From Castellaniella defragrans_A (GTDB lineage: Bacteria > Pseudomonadota > Gammaproteobacteria > Burkholderiales > Burkholderiaceae_B), in assembly GCF_040394755.1 (NCBI RefSeq), contig NZ_JBEBRQ010000002.1: a stretch of DNA of 64,000 nt, one strand, 5' to 3'. Of this stretch, positions 32,968-42,328 are shown one piece after another (position 1 is the stretch's first letter; each line of letters begins with the position of its first letter). A model generated the notes under the pieces. It did not search any database and was not told the DNA's origin. It saw only the letters and a program-made list of their open reading frames with translations. The translations under genes and the position numbers were made by a program.

Positions 32968-35670
32968 ATGCGCACCGATACCGCCCAGACCGTCCATCGC
33001 TCCGACTACGCTCCGTACCCCTATCGCTTGCCCGAGGTCCGGCTGGAATTCGATCTGAATCCCGAGCGTACGCTGGTCCGCTCGACGATGCGCTTCGAGC
33101 CGATCGAGGGCCGGGACGGGCAAACGCTGGCGCTTCAAGGGGAAGGCCTGGAACTGGTTTCGATCCTGCTCGACGGCCACGCACTGCCGGCCAGCGACTA
33201 TGCACTCGACGACCAGACCCTGACACTGCGGCCGCCCTCGGGCCGCGCCTTCACCCTGATCGTGACCAGCGCCTGCCGACCCGCCGACAACACCAGTCTG
33301 ATGGGTCTGTACGTCTCAGGTGGAAAACTGTTCACTCAATGCGAAGCGCAAGGCTTTCGGCGCATCACCTGGTTCCCCGACCGCCCCGATGTCATGTCGC
33401 GCTACCACGTCACCTTGCGCGCGCAGCCCGGTCCCCTCCCGCTGCTGCTGTCCAATGGCAACCTGATCGCGCATCACGCGCTGGACGATGGCCGCCACGA
33501 GGCCGTCTGGGAGGACCCGCACCCCAAGCCATGCTATCTGTTCGCGCTGGTGGCGGGCGATTTCGACTGCATAGAGCGCGTCGAGACCACGCGCAGCAAC
33601 AAGCCCGCCACCCTCCAGGTCTACAGCGACCGGGGCTGCGGCGAGCAGACCCGCTGGGCGCTGGACAGTCTGGCACGGGCCATGCGCTGGGACGAGCAAC
33701 GCTTCGGCCTTGAACTCGACCTGGATCGGTTCATGGTCGTCGCAGCCCGTGATTTCAACATGGGCGCCATGGAAAACAAGGGCTTGAACATCTTCAACGC
33801 CGCCTATGTCCTGGCCGATCCGGACACCGCCACCGATGCGGCCTACCGGGATATCGAGGCCGTGATCGGCCACGAATACTTCCACAACTGGACCGGCAAC
33901 CGGGTCACCTGCCGCGACTGGTTCCAACTCTCCCTCAAAGAAGGTCTGACGGTATTCCGCGATCAGGAGTTCTCCGCCGACATGCTGGCCCAGGGCCTGC
34001 CGGACCACGAGGCGGCCAGCGCCCGCGCCGTCAAGCGCATCGACGATGTCACGACCCTGCGCATCGCCCAGTTCCCCGAGGACGCCGGCCCCATGGCGCA
34101 CCCGATCCGTCCCGACAGCTACCAGGAAATCGCCAACTTCTACACAGCCACGGTCTACGAAAAAGGCGCGGAGGTCATCCGCATGCAGCACACGCTGCTG
34201 GGCGAGGAAGGCTTCCGGGCCGGCCTCGATGAATATTTCCGGCGCCATGACGGCCAGGCCGTCACCTGCGACGATTTCGTCGATGCCATGGACTCGGTGT
34301 ACCGGCGCTTGCGCCCCGGTGAAGATTTATCGGTATTCCGCCGCTGGTACTCCCAGGCGGGCACGCCGCGCGTGCGCGTGCAGATCGATCATGACGCCGC
34401 CACCGCGACCTGCCGCATCACCCTGAGCCAGCACTGCGCGCCTGTGGGGCTCGAAACCCGCCAGGACCCGGTCCAGGGCAAGCCCCCCCTGCACATTCCC
34501 TTCGCCATCGGCCTGCTCGACCCGGAGGGCAAGCCCATCCCCATCCTGTGGGAGGGCCAGCCGCGCGACACCATCCTGCTGGAGCTGCGCGAGGCCACCC
34601 GCACCTGGGTCCTGCCGGGTATCGCGCGGCGGCCGGTGGCCTCGCTGCTGCGCCATTTCTCGGCGCCCGTGATCGTCGAAGCAGACCAGTCCGATGCCGA
34701 ACTGGCGCTGCTCGCGCGCTGCGACACGGACCCGTTCGCCCGCTGGGAGGCGGGGCAGGCGCTCGCCCGGCGCCATCTGCTGGCCTGCGTCGCCGCCTTC
34801 CAGGCGGATCAGACACCGCCCGCCATCGACCCCCTGCTCGAAACCTGGCGCGCGGCCCTGGCCGACACCAGCCTGACGCCGGCCTACCAGGCCCGCCTGC
34901 TCGCCCTGCCGTCCGCCCGGGAAGTCCTCGAACTCACCCGCCCCATGGATCCGCTGGCCACGGTCCGAGCCTGGGCGCACGTACAACAGGCGCTGGGCGC
35001 CGGGCTGGCGCCGACCTGGCGCGACATCCACGATCGCCATGCCGGCGACGACCGCCCCTACCAGCCCGACCCGATCTCCTCGGGACGCCGCTCGCTGCGC
35101 AATCTGGCGCTCGCCTACCTCGTCGCGGCCCGATCTGGGGACGGCCGCGAGAGAGCGCTCGCGCAATACCGGGATGCGCGCAACATGACCGAGCGCATGG
35201 GCGCCCTGACCGCCCTCCTCAGCCAGAACGGCGGCGACGAGGCGACCACCGCCATCCTGGCTGATTTCCACACCCGCTGGCGCCACGACCCTCTGGTCAT
35301 CGACCGCTGGTTCGCAGCCCAGGCGGCTGCGCCATCCTGCGACATCGCGCAAGTCCGCAAACTGATGGCGCATCCAGATTTTTCCCTGCGCAATCCGAAC
35401 CGCGCCCGTTCGCTGATCTTCCGCTTCTGCATGGACAACCTCAAAGGCCTGCACACACCCGAGGGCTATGCGTTCTGGGCCGAGCAAGTCCTCGCGCTCG
35501 ATCACATCAATCCGGAAATCGCCGCCCGGCTCGCGCGCGCCTTCGACAACTGGGCCCGCTATGCCCCGGATGCGCGCGACGCGATGCGCCAGGCACTGCG
35601 CACGATCCACGACACGCCGGACCTGTCGCGCAACGTCAGGGAAATCGTCTCCAAGGCCCTGAACGTCTGA
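32968..35670 (+). CDS. pepN: Aminopeptidase N
   Basis: This 900-residue M1 zinc aminopeptidase removes N-terminal residues from peptides in the cytoplasm. The substrate-binding GAMEN (266-270) and zinc motif HEYFHNW (from residue 302, with LKEGLTVFRD supplying the third ligand) are intact. Length matches the PepN form with DUF3458 and a helical C-terminal domain. The start at 32968 gives MRTDTAQTVHRSDYAPYPYR, the usual opening; an ATG at 32902 would add 22 residues without similarity. Confidence 0.96.
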   Translation: MRTDTAQTVHRSDYAPYPYRLPEVRLEFDLNPERTLVRSTMRFEPIEGRDGQTLALQGEGLELVSILLDGHALPASDYALDDQTLTLRPPSGRAFTLIVTSACRPADNTSLMGLYVSGGKLFTQCEAQGFRRITWFPDRPDVMSRYHVTLRAQPGPLPLLLSNGNLIAHHALDDGRHEAVWEDPHPKPCYLFALVAGDFDCIERVETTRSNKPATLQVYSDRGCGEQTRWALDSLARAMRWDEQRFGLELDLDRFMVVAARDFNMGAMENKGLNIFNAAYVLADPDTATDAAYRDIEAVIGHEYFHNWTGNRVTCRDWFQLSLKEGLTVFRDQEFSADMLAQGLPDHEAASARAVKRIDDVTTLRIAQFPEDAGPMAHPIRPDSYQEIANFYTATVYEKGAEVIRMQHTLLGEEGFRAGLDEYFRRHDGQAVTCDDFVDAMDSVYRRLRPGEDLSVFRRWYSQAGTPRVRVQIDHDAATATCRITLSQHCAPVGLETRQDPVQGKPPLHIPFAIGLLDPEGKPIPILWEGQPRDTILLELREATRTWVLPGIARRPVASLLRHFSAPVIVEADQSDAELALLARCDTDPFARWEAGQALARRHLLACVAAFQADQTPPAIDPLLETWRAALADTSLTPAYQARLLALPSAREVLELTRPMDPLATVRAWAHVQQALGAGLAPTWRDIHDRHAGDDRPYQPDPISSGRRSLRNLALAYLVAARSGDGRERALAQYRDARNMTERMGALTALLSQNGGDEATTAILADFHTRWRHDPLVIDRWFAAQAAAPSCDIAQVRKLMAHPDFSLRNPNRARSLIFRFCMDNLKGLHTPEGYAFWAEQVLALDHINPEIAARLARAFDNWARYAPDARDAMRQALRTIHDTPDLSRNVREIVSKALNV

Positions 35671-35729
35671 CAGGACCAAGCACAAATCCGTCCGGCACGA
35701 CCCATTCATACCCATCGGGAGGAACCACC

Positions 35730-36752
35730 TTGAAATTCAAATCATTGACGCAGTATCTGGTCGAACAACAGCGCGCACACCAGGCCGTCTCCGCCGAGGT
35801 CCGGCTGCTCATCGAAACCGTCTCGCGCGCCTGCAAGGCCATCGGCCACGCCGTCGGCAAAGGGGCGCTGGGCGGCGTCCTCGGCAGCCTGGGCACAGAA
35901 AACGTTCAGGGCGAGATCCAAAAGAAACTCGATGTGCTCTCGAACGAAATCCTGCTCGAAGCCAACGAATGGGGCGGAAACCTGGCCGCCATGGCTTCCG
36001 AGGAAATGCAGACGATCCACCGCATCCCCAACCACTACCCCAAGGGCCAGAACCTGCTGCTGTTCGATCCCCTGGACGGTTCCTCGAACATCGACGTCAA
36101 TGTCTCGATCGGCACGATCTTCTCGGTCCTCCAGGCGCCTGCCGAGGCGGCGGGCCGCGAAATCGCCGAGGAGGACTTCCTGCAGCCCGGCACACGCCAG
36201 GTGGCGGCGGGCTATGCCGTCTACGGTCCCCAGACCATGCTGGTGCTGACCGTGGGCACCGGCGTGGTGGGCTTCACCCTGGATCGCGAGATGGGCTCGT
36301 GGCTGCTGACGCACGAAAACATCCGCATCCCCGAGGACACCTCCGAATTCGCCATCAATATGTCCAACATGCGTCACTGGGAAGCGCCGGTGCGCCGCTA
36401 CATCGACGAATGCCTGCAGGGCGAAACCGGCCCGCTGGCCAAGAACTACAACATGCGCTGGATCGCCTCGATGGTGGCCGATGTGCATCGCATCCTCACG
36501 CGCGGCGGGGTCTTCATGTATCCGCGCGACGCCCGGTCCTCGGGCCGCAAGGGCAAGCTGCGCCTGATGTACGAAGCCAATCCCATGAGCTACATCATCG
36601 AGCAGGCCGGCGGCGCCGCCATCGATGGCGACACGCGCATCCTGACACTGCAACCCGAGGAACTGCACCAGCGCACCGGCGTGATCCTGGGATCGCGCAA
36701 CGAGGTCGAACGCCTGCTGCGCTACCACCAGGAGGCCATCACACCGCAATGA
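35730..36752 (+). CDS. fbp: Fructose-1,6-bisphosphatase, class I
   Basis: This 340-residue gluconeogenic enzyme hydrolyses fructose-1,6-bisphosphate. The metal-binding motif DPLDGSSNIDVN begins at residue 113. Later GGVFMYPRDARSSGRKGKLR, LRLMYEANPMSYIIEQAGG and GSRNEVERLL complete the family profile. The start is TTG at 35730, supported by GGGAGG eight bases upstream, with no ATG nearby. It lies 59 bases after pepN and may be co-transcribed with it. Confidence 0.96.
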   Translation: MKFKSLTQYLVEQQRAHQAVSAEVRLLIETVSRACKAIGHAVGKGALGGVLGSLGTENVQGEIQKKLDVLSNEILLEANEWGGNLAAMASEEMQTIHRIPNHYPKGQNLLLFDPLDGSSNIDVNVSIGTIFSVLQAPAEAAGREIAEEDFLQPGTRQVAAGYAVYGPQTMLVLTVGTGVVGFTLDREMGSWLLTHENIRIPEDTSEFAINMSNMRHWEAPVRRYIDECLQGETGPLAKNYNMRWIASMVADVHRILTRGGVFMYPRDARSSGRKGKLRLMYEANPMSYIIEQAGGAAIDGDTRILTLQPEELHQRTGVILGSRNEVERLLRYHQEAITPQ

Positions 36753-36758
36753 CCCTCA

Positions 36759-37739
36759 TCACAGCGTGAGGATCGTCGCCCCGGTCGTGCGGCGCGCGGC
36801 CAGGGCGCGATGCGCCTCGGCGACGTCCTCGAGAGCGAAGCGCTGGCCGATGGCCACCTGGATGTTGCCGCTGACAACCTGCTCGAACAAATCGGCCGCC
36901 GCCGCCTGCATGGCCTGGGCCGTGGCGACATAGGTCGCCAACGTGGGCCGCGTCACGTACAGCGAACCCTTGGCCGCGAGCTGCCCGAGACTCACGCCCT
37001 CGACCGGCCCCGATGCATTGCCGAAACTGACCATCAGGCCCCTCGCCTGCAAGCAGTCGAGGGATATTTCCCAGGTGCTCTTGCCCACGCCATCGTAGAC
37101 CACGGGGACCTTCTGACCGTCGGTGAGCTCGCGGACACGCGCGACGACATCCTCGCGCGTATAGTCGATGACCTCCCAGGCGCCATTCTGCCGGGCCAAC
37201 GCGGCTTTTTCAGGGGTGGACGCCGTGCCGATCAGGCGCACACCCAGAGCCCGGGCCCATTGACAGGCGATCAGGCCGACGCCGCCGGCCGCCGCATGAA
37301 AGAGAATCGTCTCATTGCCCGTCAGGCGATAGGTCTGGCGAAACAGATACTGGACCGTCAGGCCCTTGAGCATCAGCGCCGCCGCCTGCTCAAAGCCGAC
37401 CGCATCCGGGATCGCCACCACGCGATCGGCCGGCACGTTGCGCAACTCGGCATAGGCGCCGATCGGACTCTGCCCATAGGCAACCCGGTCGCCCACACGC
37501 AGGTGACCGACCTGGGCGCCGACCGCCTCGACCACCCCCGAAGCCTCGAAACCCAGACCATGCGGCAGGGGATTGGCATACAAGCCCGTGCGACAATAGA
37601 TATCGATGAAATTCAGGCCGATGGCCTTTTGCCGGATCCTGACCTCATGGTCTGCCGGCGCCGGCACCGCCTCCGTCACGACCCGCATGACCTCCGGACC
37701 GCCATGCGCCTCGATCCGGATTTTTCTGCTTTGTTCCAT
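36759..37739 (-). CDS. qor: NADPH:quinone oxidoreductase (zeta-crystallin type)
   Basis: This 326-residue zinc-independent medium-chain dehydrogenase/reductase has the N-terminal GroES-like domain (LGFEASGVVEAVGAQVGHLR). Its NADPH-binding motif is FHAAAGGVGLIACQWARALG, the characteristic AAxGGVG of quinone oxidoreductase 1. It reduces quinones by one electron with NADPH. Its stop lies only six bases from the convergent fbp stop. The divergent EamA gene begins 69 bases from its start. Confidence 0.9.
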   Translation of the reverse strand: MEQSRKIRIEAHGGPEVMRVVTEAVPAPADHEVRIRQKAIGLNFIDIYCRTGLYANPLPHGLGFEASGVVEAVGAQVGHLRVGDRVAYGQSPIGAYAELRNVPADRVVAIPDAVGFEQAAALMLKGLTVQYLFRQTYRLTGNETILFHAAAGGVGLIACQWARALGVRLIGTASTPEKAALARQNGAWEVIDYTREDVVARVRELTDGQKVPVVYDGVGKSTWEISLDCLQARGLMVSFGNASGPVEGVSLGQLAAKGSLYVTRPTLATYVATAQAMQAAAADLFEQVVSGNIQVAIGQRFALEDVAEAHRALAARRTTGATILTL

Positions 37740-37807
37740 AGTGGCCTCCTTGATGCGCGATAACGTGCCGATCCACTGTTCTCAAAAGACTGTATTCATA
37801 GACTATC

Positions 37808-38677
37808 ATGAACGCTCGCCAGGCCCAGATCTCCATCCACACCGCCGCCATCCTGTTCGGCCTGACGGGCATCTTCGGTGAACTCATCCAGGCGAGCGCC
37901 ATCCTCATCACCGCCGGACGCGCCCTGTTCGCAACCGTGGCGCTCGCCCTGTTCATCCGCCACCAGGGCCATAAATTCACCCGCCCGTCGCGCACGCTGG
38001 CCGGCGTCCTGGCCGCGGCGGGTCTTTTGCTGGCGGTGCACTGGATCACGTTCTTCATCGGCGTCAAAGTCGGCGGGATCGCCATCGCCACCCTGGGCTT
38101 CGCCAGTTTCCCGGCCTTCATCGCCCTCCTCGAAGGGTTCCTGTTCAAGGAACGCACCAGTGCCGGCGAATGGCTGGTCGTCGCCCTCGTGACCATTGGC
38201 CTGGTGCTGGTAACCCCCTCCTTCGACTTCCGCGACCAGGCGACCCTGGGCCTGGCCTGGGCGGTCCTGTCGGGCCTGGCGTTCGCCCTGTTTACCTTGG
38301 CCAATCGCAAAGCCGCCGGCAGCCTGCCGGCGCGCGAGGTCGCCTGCTGGGAAAATCTGGCCGTCACCCTGCTGACGCTACCCTGGTGCCTCACGGCCTT
38401 CGCCGGGCTGCGCGCCCTGGACTGGCTGTGGCTGTTCATCCTGGGCGTGTTCTGCACGGCGCTGTCGCACGCCCTGCTGGTTTCGAGCCTCTCGCGGCTC
38501 AAGGCGCGCACCGCCGGGCTGGTGATCGCGCTCGAACCGATCTATGCGATCCTGTTTGCCGCCCTGCTGTTCGCCCAATACCCGTCCGCCCGGGCGCTGC
38601 TGGGCGGGGCCATCATGATCGGCGCCATCGTCTGGTCGGGCACCCGGAACCGCGATGGGGATGCGGCCTCAGGTTGA
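37808..38677 (+). CDS. EamA/DMT-family transporter
   Basis: This 289-residue inner-membrane protein has ten predicted hydrophobic segments in two EamA repeats (AAILFGLTGIFGELIQASAI at the start, LGLAWAVLSGLAFALFTLAN opening the second). The export substrate is unknown. It is one of three EamA proteins in the window and is not closely similar to the other two. It is divergent from qor and is followed 103 bases later by yebC. Confidence 0.87.
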   Translation: MNARQAQISIHTAAILFGLTGIFGELIQASAILITAGRALFATVALALFIRHQGHKFTRPSRTLAGVLAAAGLLLAVHWITFFIGVKVGGIAIATLGFASFPAFIALLEGFLFKERTSAGEWLVVALVTIGLVLVTPSFDFRDQATLGLAWAVLSGLAFALFTLANRKAAGSLPAREVACWENLAVTLLTLPWCLTAFAGLRALDWLWLFILGVFCTALSHALLVSSLSRLKARTAGLVIALEPIYAILFAALLFAQYPSARALLGGAIMIGAIVWSGTRNRDGDAASG

Positions 38678-38780
38678 AACCCGCTTTTTCCACCCCTCCA
38701 CCCTACCCTGCCGCAAGCCAGGCTCAGAGGGTAAAATCAGGCCTTCACTCAATGAACCGTTTGAAAAACTGACGTTAATT

Positions 38781-39512
38781 ATGGCCGGACACAGCAAGTG
38801 GGCAAATATTCAGCACCGCAAAGGGCGCCAGGACGCCAAGCGCGGCAAACTCTGGACCAAGATCATCCGTGAGGTCACCGTCGCCGCGCGCGCGGGCGGC
38901 GCCGACCCGGACGCCAACCCCCGCCTGCGCATGGCATGGGACAAAGCCACAGCGGCGAACATGCCCAAGGACAACATCCTGCGCGCCATCCAGCGCGGCG
39001 CGGGCGGCGCCGATGACGCCAACTACGAGGAAATCCGCTACGAAGGCTACGGCGCCGGCGGCGCGGCCCTGCTGATCGACTGCATGACCGACAATCGCCA
39101 ACGCACCGTGTCCGAGGTCCGCCACACCCTGTCCAAGCACGGCGGCAACCTGGGCCAGGACGGTTGCGTCTCGTTCATGTTCAAGCATTGCGGACAGTTC
39201 CTGTTCGCACCCGGCACCTCCGAGGAACAAGTCATGGACACCGCCCTCGAGGCTGGCGCCGAGGATGTGCAGACCGACGAGGAAGGCGTCATCGAGGTCA
39301 TCTGCGAACCCGGCGCATACGCCGCGGTCAAGGCAGCCTTCGAGGCGGCTGGCCTCGCTCCCGAACTCCAGGGCGTCATCATGAAAGCCCTCAGCGAAAC
39401 CGAACTCTCGCCCGAGGACTCCGAACGCATGAGCAAACTCATCGACACTCTCGAGGGCCTGGACGACGTCCAGGAGGTCTTCACCACCGCCATCCTGGAC
39501 GAAGACGAATGA
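38781..39512 (+). CDS. yebC: YebC/PmpR-family protein (TACO1-like)
   Basis: This 243-residue protein begins MAGHSKWANIQHRKGRQDAK, the family hallmark, followed by the conserved GGADPDANPRLRMA and ENCHMTDNRQRT-like segment DCMTDNRQRTVSEVR. The family was annotated as transcriptional regulators. Recent work on bacterial and mitochondrial members points to relief of ribosome stalling, but that is family knowledge. It overlaps purD by four bases (ATGA). Confidence 0.95.
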   Translation: MAGHSKWANIQHRKGRQDAKRGKLWTKIIREVTVAARAGGADPDANPRLRMAWDKATAANMPKDNILRAIQRGAGGADDANYEEIRYEGYGAGGAALLIDCMTDNRQRTVSEVRHTLSKHGGNLGQDGCVSFMFKHCGQFLFAPGTSEEQVMDTALEAGAEDVQTDEEGVIEVICEPGAYAAVKAAFEAAGLAPELQGVIMKALSETELSPEDSERMSKLIDTLEGLDDVQEVFTTAILDEDE

Positions 39513-40798
39513 AGCTGCTGGTCATCGGCGCGGGCGGCCGCGAACACGCCCTCGCCTGGCGCCTGGCGCAGGCGCCGCGCATCCAGACGGTCTATGTGGC
39601 GCCAGGCAACGGCGGCACCGGGAATACCCCGCAACTGCAGAATCTCGACATCCAGGACACCAAAGACCTGATCGATTTTGCGCGCCGCGAAAAAATCGCC
39701 TTCACCGTCGTGGGCCCCGAGGCGCCGCTGGCTGCCGGCATCGTCGATGCCTTCCGGGCGGCGGGTCTGCGCATCTTTGGCCCGACCCGCGAGGCGGCCC
39801 AGCTCGAAAGCTCCAAGGATTACGCCAAGTCCTTCATGCGGCGCCACGCCATCCCCACCGCGGCCTACGAGACCTTCACCGACCCCGCCGCCGCCAAAGC
39901 CTATATCCTCGAACGCGGCGCGCCCATCGTCATCAAGGCCGACGGCCTGGCGGCGGGCAAGGGCGTCGTCGTCGCCACCACGCTGGATGAGGCGACCACG
40001 GCCGTGGATCACATGCTCGGCGACGGCAGCCTGGGCGCGGCCGGCGCGCGCGTGGTCATCGAGGATTTTCTCGAGGGCGAGGAGGCCAGTTTCATCGTCA
40101 TGTGCGACGGCCACCATGTCCTCGCCCTGGCCACCAGCCAGGACCACAAGCGCCTGCGCGACGCCGACCAGGGGCCGAACACCGGCGGCATGGGCGCCTA
40201 TTCGCCCGCCCCCATCGTCACGCCCACGCTGCACAACCGCATCATGCGCGAAATCATCCTGCCGACGACGCAGGGCATGGCGCGCGATGGCATTCCCTAT
40301 ACCGGCTTCCTGTATGCCGGCCTGATGATCGGTCCCGGCGCCGACGCCTCGCGCAGCCTCGAGGTCCTGGAATTCAACTGCCGCCTCGGCGACCCCGAAA
40401 CGCAGCCGATCATGATGCGCATCAAGAGCGATCTTGCAGCCGTCTTTGAATGTGCCTTGTCGGGCACCCTCGACCAGGCTGAAATCGACTGGGACCGCCG
40501 CACGGCGCTGGGCGTGGTGCTCGCCGCCGAGGGCTACCCTGAATCCCCGCGCAAGGGCGATCCCATCACCAGCCTCGCGCCCGACACCGATGTCTGCATG
40601 ACGTTCCACGCCGGCACCGCCCAGCAGGGCGAGACCCTCGTCACCAGCGGCGGACGCGTGCTGTGCGTGACCGTGCTCGCGGATTCGATCCGGCGCGCCC
40701 AGGAGGCTGCCTACGACGCCGTGGCGCAAACCATATTCCAGGGCCGCCAGTTCCGCCGGGACATCGGCTGGCGCGCCCTGCCGGCCGCCAAGCCCTGA
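39509..40798 (+). CDS. purD: Phosphoribosylamine-glycine ligase
   Basis: This 429-residue ATP-grasp enzyme performs the second step of purine synthesis. It begins MKLLVIGAGGREHALAWRL and has the ATP-grasp strands APIVIKADGLAAGKGVVVA, DADQGPNTGGMGAYSPAP and EFNCRLGDPETQP. The start overlaps the yebC stop. The next gene, nadD, follows after nine bases. In many Burkholderiales hemF lies between these two, and here it is absent. Confidence 0.97.
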   Translation: MKLLVIGAGGREHALAWRLAQAPRIQTVYVAPGNGGTGNTPQLQNLDIQDTKDLIDFARREKIAFTVVGPEAPLAAGIVDAFRAAGLRIFGPTREAAQLESSKDYAKSFMRRHAIPTAAYETFTDPAAAKAYILERGAPIVIKADGLAAGKGVVVATTLDEATTAVDHMLGDGSLGAAGARVVIEDFLEGEEASFIVMCDGHHVLALATSQDHKRLRDADQGPNTGGMGAYSPAPIVTPTLHNRIMREIILPTTQGMARDGIPYTGFLYAGLMIGPGADASRSLEVLEFNCRLGDPETQPIMMRIKSDLAAVFECALSGTLDQAEIDWDRRTALGVVLAAEGYPESPRKGDPITSLAPDTDVCMTFHAGTAQQGETLVTSGGRVLCVTVLADSIRRAQEAAYDAVAQTIFQGRQFRRDIGWRALPAAKP

Positions 40799-40807
40799 AT
40801 CCTTGTG

Positions 40808-41434
40808 ATGACCGCCGCGCGCATCGGTCTCCTGGGCGGCAGCTTCGATCCCGTCCACCGCGCCCATATCGCGCTGGCGCGCGCCGCCCTCGAAGCGCTG
40901 GCGCTGGACCGCGTGGAATTGCTCCCCGCCCACCGGCCCTGGCAACGGCTCGCCCTGGGCGCCAGCCCGGCACACCGCCAGCGAATGCTCGAGATCGCCT
41001 GCCAGGGCGATCCGCGCCTCTCGGTGAATCCGATCGAACTGCAACGCCCAGGGGCGACCTACACCATCGACACCCTGGAGGACTTGCCACCGGCACAGTA
41101 CACCTGGATCCTGGGTGCCGATCAGCTGGCGAATTTCTGCACCTGGCACCGCTGGCGCGACATCATCGCGCGAGTCCGCCTGGCCGTCGCGCAGCGCCCC
41201 GGGTCGCAGGACACGCCGCCTGCCGAACTCGCCCGGGCCCTGGCCGCAGGCAGGGGCGAACTGCTGCGCATCCCTTTTCCGCCTCTGGCGATCAGCGCCA
41301 CCGGCATCCGCCACGCCCTGCGCACCGGCGAGCCGGTCGATGATATGCTGGACCCGAACGTGCTCGAATACATCCGGACGCACCACCTCTATTCCGATCC
41401 GGCGGCCTCGCCGGACCCTGACCCCGCCCTATGA
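40808..41434 (+). CDS. nadD: Nicotinate-nucleotide adenylyltransferase
   Basis: This 208-residue nucleotidyltransferase forms deamido-NAD from nicotinate mononucleotide and ATP. It has the GGSFDPVHRAHI motif near the start and PLAISATGIRHALRTGE near the end, both standard for NadD. ATG at 40808 is chosen over a GTG one codon earlier. Its stop overlaps the rsfS ATG (ATGA). Confidence 0.95.
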   Translation: MTAARIGLLGGSFDPVHRAHIALARAALEALALDRVELLPAHRPWQRLALGASPAHRQRMLEIACQGDPRLSVNPIELQRPGATYTIDTLEDLPPAQYTWILGADQLANFCTWHRWRDIIARVRLAVAQRPGSQDTPPAELARALAAGRGELLRIPFPPLAISATGIRHALRTGEPVDDMLDPNVLEYIRTHHLYSDPAASPDPDPAL

Positions 41435-41808
41435 ACATCCAGAAACAGCAACGCATCGTCATCGACGCCCTCGAAGACATCAAGGCCCAGGACATCAAGG
41501 TGTACAACACCACCGAGCTCACCAGCCTGTTCGACCGGGTGATCATCGCCAGCGGCACCTCCAATCGCCAGACACGCGCCATCGCAGGCCACGTCGCCGA
41601 TCAGGCGCGACGCCACGGCATCGAGGTAATCGCCTGCGAGGGCGAGGAATCCGGCGAATGGGTGCTGATCGACCTGGGCGATATCGTGGTGCATTGCATG
41701 CAGCCAGCGATCCGCACATACTACAACCTTGAGGAAATCTGGGGCGCCAAGCCCGTCCGGGTCAAGCTCCTGCCCCAGGGGCCCGCCCAGGCAGCCTTCG
41801 AGGACTAG
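41431..41808 (+). CDS. rsfS: Ribosome silencing factor
   Basis: This 125-residue RsfS/Iojap (DUF143) protein binds ribosomal protein uL14 and blocks subunit joining when nutrients are scarce. Typical segments are DIKVYNTTELTSLFDRVIIA, SGTSNRQTRAIAGHV, and EWVLIDLGDIVVHCMQPAIR followed by YYNLEEIWG. It overlaps nadD and is followed by rlmH after 36 bases. Confidence 0.95.
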   Translation: MNIQKQQRIVIDALEDIKAQDIKVYNTTELTSLFDRVIIASGTSNRQTRAIAGHVADQARRHGIEVIACEGEESGEWVLIDLGDIVVHCMQPAIRTYYNLEEIWGAKPVRVKLLPQGPAQAAFED

Positions 41809-41844
41809 CATTGCGCCTGCTTGATTCATCGCTTCGGGCAAAAC

Positions 41845-42315
41845 ATGAAAATCCTGATATTGGCCGTCGGCGTGCGCATGCCAGCCTGGGTACAGGAGGC
41901 CTGGAAGGACTACGCCAAGCGCCTGCCGCACGACTGCGCGCTCGAGCTCATCGAGATCAAGCCAGAGCCCCGGACCTCCGGCAAGACGCCCGCCCAGTTG
42001 ATGCTGGCCGAGGCCCAGCGTCTCGAGGCCGCCCTCCCCCCGCAGGCCTGGCGCGTCGTGCTCGACGAGCACGGCAAGGACCTCGACACGATGGGCCTGG
42101 CGCGACACCTCGAATCCTGGCGGGGCGCCGGCCGGGACGTGGCATTTCTGATCGGCGGACCCGATGGCCTCGACCCTGAACTGAAACGGCGCGGACACCA
42201 GACGATCCGGATGTCCGCACTGACCTTGCCGCACCCGATGGTCCGGATCCTGCTGGCCGAACAGATCTATCGCGCCTGGAGCATACTGGCCGGGCACCCC
42301 TACCACCGCAGCTGA
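41845..42315 (+). CDS. rlmH: 23S rRNA (pseudouridine1915-N3)-methyltransferase
   Basis: This 156-residue SPOUT methyltransferase modifies position 1915 in helix 69 of 23S rRNA. It begins MKILILAVGVRMPAWVQEA and carries VAFLIGGPDGLDPEL (the SAM-binding knot) and LPHPMVRILLAEQIYRAWSI near the C-terminus, as in all RlmH. An ATG at 41821 is in frame but would lengthen the protein beyond the family size. Confidence 0.96.
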   Translation: MKILILAVGVRMPAWVQEAWKDYAKRLPHDCALELIEIKPEPRTSGKTPAQLMLAEAQRLEAALPPQAWRVVLDEHGKDLDTMGLARHLESWRGAGRDVAFLIGGPDGLDPELKRRGHQTIRMSALTLPHPMVRILLAEQIYRAWSILAGHPYHRS

Positions 42316-42328
42316 ACGGAGACTCGCC

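Noticed and set aside
39047..41386. Very long minus-strand open frame (779 codons) across yebC, purD and nadD
   Set aside because: It is antisense to three well-recognised genes and its translation has no family pattern. Long shadow frames are expected at this GC content.
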